Source: Prolixibacteraceae bacterium
GTDB taxonomy: Bacteria; Bacteroidota; Bacteroidia; Bacteroidales; Prolixibacteraceae
Reading direction: 5' to 3'
NCBI GenBank assembly: GCA_007116765.1
Contig: SKHV01000090.1
Coordinates: 1-9,122, forward strand
Length of the DNA stretch: 9,122 bases
Shown: in pieces, positions 6,863-9,122 of the stretch
How the letters are laid out: each line of letters begins with the position of its first letter
Position numbering within the stretch: position 1 is the first letter of the stretch
Made by a program: the position numbers and the translations under genes
Notes under the pieces: generated by a model
The model's database searches: none
Told to the model about the DNA's origin: nothing
Seen by the model: the letters and a program-made list of their open reading frames with translations, nothing else

Positions 6863-7327
6863 ATGTCAAGATCAATTAGAGATATTATTCCAACTGGGAT
6901 TGGTACTCATTCTGACAGTGTATTAGGACCAGCAACATCTACAAATAATGCTCTTCCAAGATTTGATGGTGTAGATGGGCAACTTATCAAAGATAGTAAT
7001 GTTATTGTTACTAATTCAGGTTCTATTACTATTCCTGAAAACATCAATCTTACAGGTGGTAATTATATATATTTACGTGGTGATGTAGATACTAATGGTA
7101 GTGTTAGAGTTTTTTCAAATGAATCAGGATCTTTTAATGTTCAAGAAAGAGTAGCTGGAATTTGGGAAGAGATTAAGATTGGTGCAGGGGTTGAATACGT
7201 TACTGCACCCGCCACTCCTACTTCAACTGGAACACAGGGTCAATTTGCGTATTCAGGGAATTATCTTTATGTTTGTGTGGCCGCGGATACTTGGATTAGA
7301 ACTGCGGCTGAAAGCACTTGGTCATAG
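6863..7327 (+). CDS. Short tail-fibre segment protein with GPATSTNNA-type motif
   Basis: This 154-residue protein is a typical phage fibre segment. Residues 16-48 (HSDSVLGPATSTNNALPRFDG, then GQLIKDSNVIV) match the widespread 'GPAsatdnaiaRFDGttGklik.S' fibre motif. Residues 50-105 are beta-strand rich (ITIPENINLTGGNYIYLRGD, FNVQERVAGIWEEI). Residues 113-153 (TAPATPTSTGTQGQFAYSGN, LYVCVAADTWIRTA, TW) match the 'StGt.G..A.....YvCva.ntW.R' module often found at fibre ends. The ribosome site is TAGGAG at 6851-6856, 6 bases upstream of the ATG. The stop TAG overlaps the ribosome site of the next gene, so the two are coupled. It probably forms the connector or stalk that carries the collar-Kelch protein (inference). 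Composition changes within the gene: about 28% GC at 7021-7140 and about 47% at 7201-7320. Confidence 0.75.
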   Translation: MSRSIRDIIPTGIGTHSDSVLGPATSTNNALPRFDGVDGQLIKDSNVIVTNSGSITIPENINLTGGNYIYLRGDVDTNGSVRVFSNESGSFNVQERVAGIWEEIKIGAGVEYVTAPATPTSTGTQGQFAYSGNYLYVCVAADTWIRTAAESTWS

Positions 7328-7336
7328 GAGTTGTAG

Positions 7337-8350
7337 ATGACAATTATAGGTTTAGTAGATAGTACAACAGGAGAACATTATCCCTATAATGAAGATGACT
7401 TTGTTTCGGGGACTATCATGTACTACCCCACTTCAGAGCCTATCCCTGACGGTTGGTTGCGTTGTGATGGAGCAGAGGTTAGTCAAGCAACGTATTCGGC
7501 TCTTTATGCGGTTGTAGGGGACAAATACGCTAACTCGGGTAATGTCTATAACAACGCCAGACCTTGGCGACAGCAATATGATTTCAACCTTGAGAACAAC
7601 GGAGACATTACAGGATGGACAACAGGGACAAGTCTTCCGGAAGGATTGGGTAGTTCCCAAGCTATTGTAACTAATAGCCGTGTACATTTATTGGGAGGAC
7701 ACTCTAATAGTGCATTTGCAGTCTCTACAGTTTATACTGCTCCTATCAATAGTGACGGTACGCTAGGGACTTGGACAACGGGAACAAGTCTTCCGGGAGT
7801 ATTGCGTTATTCCCAAGCTATTGTGACGAATAGCCGTGTATATTTGTTGGGAGGACAAACAGTGAATGATGCACTATCTACTGTTTATACAGCCCCTATC
7901 AATAGCGACGGGACTTTGGGAACTTGGACAACGGGAATAAGTCTTCCGGGAGTATTGCGTTTCTCTCAAGCTATTGTGACGAATAACCGCGTACATTTGT
8001 TGGGAGGATTTGGGAGTTGGTCAGTATCTACGGTGTATACCGCTCCCATCAACAGTGACGGAACTCTCGGAACTTGGACTACAGGAACAAGTCTTCCGGG
8101 AGTACTACATGCTTCTCAAGCTATTGTTACGAATAGCCGCGTATATTTATTGGGAGGAAATGTGGGTTCAGCAGTTGTATCTACAGTTTATGAAGCCACA
8201 TTCTCTGGGGGCAAAAACGATTATCTTGATTCTACATTTATCGATTTTGCACCAGAGGCTGGAAACTTCATCCTTCCTAATTTGGCAGACGAAGAACATG
8301 GAGATTACACAACATCAAGACGTTACGTTCACCCGATCATCAAAACATAA
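7337..8350 (+). CDS. Tail Collar domain protein with inserted Kelch-like repeats (receptor-binding tip)
   Basis: This 337-residue protein starts with a Tail Collar domain: residues 23-64 (VSGTIMYYPTSEPIPDGWLR, CDGAEVSQATYSALYAVVGD) contain the standard P.GWL.CdG core and Y..L...vG stretch. The collar is interrupted at about residue 70 and resumes only at 302-316 (DFAPEAGNFILPNL), where the usual 'F.LPnL' strand appears, then ends RYVHPIIKT as collar proteins often do. The insert (about 80-291) has four Kelch-like repeats of 50-52 residues, each W.TG.SLP, then SQAIVTN.RV.LLGG, then STVY.API and SDGTLGTW. The GG pairs are at 120, 172, 223 and 273. A partial unit (QQYDFNLENNGDITGW) precedes the first and a matching end (STVYEATFSGG) closes the last, as expected of a circularly closed beta propeller. 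The probable role is receptor binding at the fibre tip (inference). It is coupled to both neighbours. Confidence 0.85.
   Translation: MTIIGLVDSTTGEHYPYNEDDFVSGTIMYYPTSEPIPDGWLRCDGAEVSQATYSALYAVVGDKYANSGNVYNNARPWRQQYDFNLENNGDITGWTTGTSLPEGLGSSQAIVTNSRVHLLGGHSNSAFAVSTVYTAPINSDGTLGTWTTGTSLPGVLRYSQAIVTNSRVYLLGGQTVNDALSTVYTAPINSDGTLGTWTTGISLPGVLRFSQAIVTNNRVHLLGGFGSWSVSTVYTAPINSDGTLGTWTTGTSLPGVLHASQAIVTNSRVYLLGGNVGSAVVSTVYEATFSGGKNDYLDSTFIDFAPEAGNFILPNLADEEHGDYTTSRRYVHPIIKT
7616..8200 (+). repeat. Four tandem ~150-bp DNA repeats encoding Kelch-like units
   Basis: The units start at 7616, 7772, 7925 and 8075, giving lengths of 156, 153 and 150 bases and a shorter last one. Each begins TGGAC(A/T)AC(A/G)GG. 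Hand alignment of the first 84 bases of units 2 and 3 shows about 77 identities, many of the differences being silent. AGTCTTCCGGGAGTA is identical in units 2, 3 and 4. Such close units are expected to allow gain or loss of whole repeats by recombination. Confidence 0.9.
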
Positions 8351-8359
8351 GGGGATAAC

Positions 8360-8947
8360 ATGCAGACTTACTACACATTCAACCGAGCAACACGTAGACC
8401 TACAGGAGAGATTCAATCCCTCCACAAGCCACAGTGTGCGAGTGATGTCCCTCCACCCGATGCGATGGAAGGGCATTATGTCGCCTATGACATTCTCGGG
8501 AAAAGTTGGGTGCAGATTCCGATTCCTGTTCCTACGCCGAAAAGCTTGGCCGATTTGAAACAAGATAAAATTTCAGAGATTGACCGTAAAACCGAATCAA
8601 CATTGGATAGTAATGGGGTTACAGTTGATTTTGATTTTGGTTCGGGCGTTGAAACTTACACTTTCTCTGGTTCTAAGTCTGCAAAGATGAACTGGACCCT
8701 GCTACTTAACCTTGCGAGAGATTGTATGGATAGCAAGGTTGTGGAAGCAGATCATTTCCCAAGACCTGTTCAATTATTCCCCGATGAATCTCTTGTTCAG
8801 CTCAACACAGCAATATTGGCTTTCCAATTCTGCTACACGGTCATCGGGGCAATTGAAGCGTATCGTGCGAGTGGGGCAATTCTTAAGAGTCAGGTAGCAG
8901 CGGCAACCACGATTGCAGAGCTGGACGCAATTGTCGACAACAGATAG
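8360..8947 (+). CDS. DUF4376-like tail-fibre assembly protein
   Basis: This 195-residue protein resembles phage tail-fibre assembly proteins of the DUF4376 type. Residues 1-58 form a small N-terminal part (YYTFNRATRRPTGEI, PPPDAMEGHYVAYD, SWVQIPIPVPTPK), similar in style to assembly proteins that start with a short description of the fibre end. Residues 62-75 (SLADLKQDKISEID) begin the helical region with the family's typical LK..K..ei pattern. A beta part follows (VTVDFDFGSG, YTFSGSKSAKMNW), then helices to the end (AILAFQFCYTVIGAIEAYRA, AATTIAELDAIVDNR). It starts 9 bases after the collar-Kelch stop; the stop TAA overlaps the ribosome site AAGGGGA (8349-8355), so it is translationally coupled to the protein it probably helps fold or trimerise. 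Two TAG codons stand in tandem at its end. The family assignment is by pattern only; a structural fibre role is the alternative. Confidence 0.7.
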   Translation: MQTYYTFNRATRRPTGEIQSLHKPQCASDVPPPDAMEGHYVAYDILGKSWVQIPIPVPTPKSLADLKQDKISEIDRKTESTLDSNGVTVDFDFGSGVETYTFSGSKSAKMNWTLLLNLARDCMDSKVVEADHFPRPVQLFPDESLVQLNTAILAFQFCYTVIGAIEAYRASGAILKSQVAAATTIAELDAIVDNR

Positions 8948-8961
8948 TAGCTGGTAGGTAA

Positions 8962-8980
8962 ACTCAAAGCAATTTTGAGT
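8962..8980. repeat. Short inverted repeat ACTCAAA / TTTGAGT
   Basis: Seven-base perfect arms (8962-8968, 8974-8980) surround a 5-base loop, 14 bases after the stop at 8947. The following bases are CAGGAG and not T, so it is at most a weak terminator. It may be a processing or stability hairpin at the end of the three-gene operon, or an upstream structure near the ribosome site at 8981-8986. Confidence 0.35.
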
Positions 8981-8995
8981 CAGGAGTATGTCAAA

Positions 8996-9058
8996 ATGGC
9001 TCAGATTATGTCAAATAGTTTCGCTAAATTTTCTATGATAATGGTCAACTATATTTAG
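8996..9058 (+). CDS. Possible 20-residue mini-ORF, probably not a stable protein
   Basis: ATG at 8996 opens a 20-codon frame (starts MAQIMSNSF, ends MVNYI). The well placed CAGGAG (8981-8986) is 9 bases upstream; the alternative ATG at 8988 is too close to that site and gives only 16 codons. The peptide is hydrophobic near its end but too short to classify. It may be a leader peptide, a remnant of a displaced gene start, or chance. Confidence 0.2.
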   Translation: MAQIMSNSFAKFSMIMVNYI

Positions 9059-9071
9059 AATTTTATCAGGG

Positions 9072-9105
9072 TTGACATTTTCATCAATATTTTCTTTTAT
9101 ATAAT
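9072..9105 (+). promoter_or_regulatory. Candidate promoter with atypical spacing at the window end
   Basis: A perfect TTGACA (9072-9077) and a perfect TATAAT (9100-9105) are separated by 22 bases, too long for an ordinary sigma-70 promoter (about 17). TATAAT alone in an AT-rich context could serve a phage-modified polymerase. An open frame starting at ATG 9104 runs off the window, and GGTGGAG (9106-9112) precedes a TTG at the very last bases, so a further gene may begin here. Confidence 0.3.
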
Positions 9106-9122
9106 GGTGGAGAACTTCTTTG

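Noticed and set aside
8010..8558. A 182-codon plus-strand open frame overlapping the collar-Kelch and DUF4376-like genes
   Set aside because: It spans the junction of two well supported coupled genes in another frame, has no ribosome site and no recognisable protein pattern; it is a shadow of the repeat coding.
1..9122. tRNA genes, CRISPR arrays, insertion sequences or attachment sites
   Set aside because: Reading both strands I saw no cloverleaf, no spaced direct repeats outside the Kelch coding repeats, and no transposase or integrase; a dedicated scan would be needed to exclude degenerate forms.

Overview
The window is a stretch of tailed-bacteriophage genome (or a prophage or metagenomic phage contig) made up of tail-fibre, tail-spike and receptor-binding genes. 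All nine confident genes are on the plus strand. The virion modules recognised are: a Mtd-N-like 'LRGT...TDT...vG' N-terminal domain, the 'TLP..P..G...GVkDA..s...NNI.V.RNG..I.G' beta module common in phage structural proteins, a DUF2793-like segment, a 'GPAtstnnA...FDG..G..Ik.S' fibre motif, a Tail Collar domain and a DUF4376-like assembly protein. There is no replication, lysis, integration or host metabolic gene. These families and the late-promoter-like sites (TATAAATA relatives) fit a large myovirus of the broad T4-like kind, but no taxonomic marker is present and the host cannot be named.

Layout. Positions 1-3706 hold four short-to-medium fibre or adhesin-like proteins, three of them (2-520, 2189-3052, 3140-3706) sharing one C-terminal module, and three (639-2108, 2189-3052, 3140-3706) sharing one N-terminal module. 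A strong intrinsic terminator (2121-2171) separates the second from the third. Positions 3847-6752 hold an 809-residue probable beta-helical tail spike and a small unrecognised protein translationally coupled to it. Positions 6863-8947 hold a compact three-gene operon: a fibre connector-like protein, a Tail Collar protein with four Kelch-like repeats inserted inside the collar domain, and a DUF4376-like tail-fibre assembly protein. The last 175 bases have no confident gene and may hold the promoter of a following one.

How the genes work together (inference): the early genes would form fibre or decoration components assembled from a shared module set. The 3847-6752 and 6863-8947 blocks look like two separate host-recognition cassettes, each ending in a small protein in the position of a dedicated folding or assembly factor. 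Base composition supports mosaic assembly: AT-rich anchor segments (about 30% GC) switch inside single genes to GC-richer distal segments (about 45%). The most interesting items are the Kelch-in-collar protein with its near-identical DNA repeats, the composition break inside the 809-residue spike, and the unassigned protein at 6285-6752. Nothing here by itself demonstrates a wholly new system.
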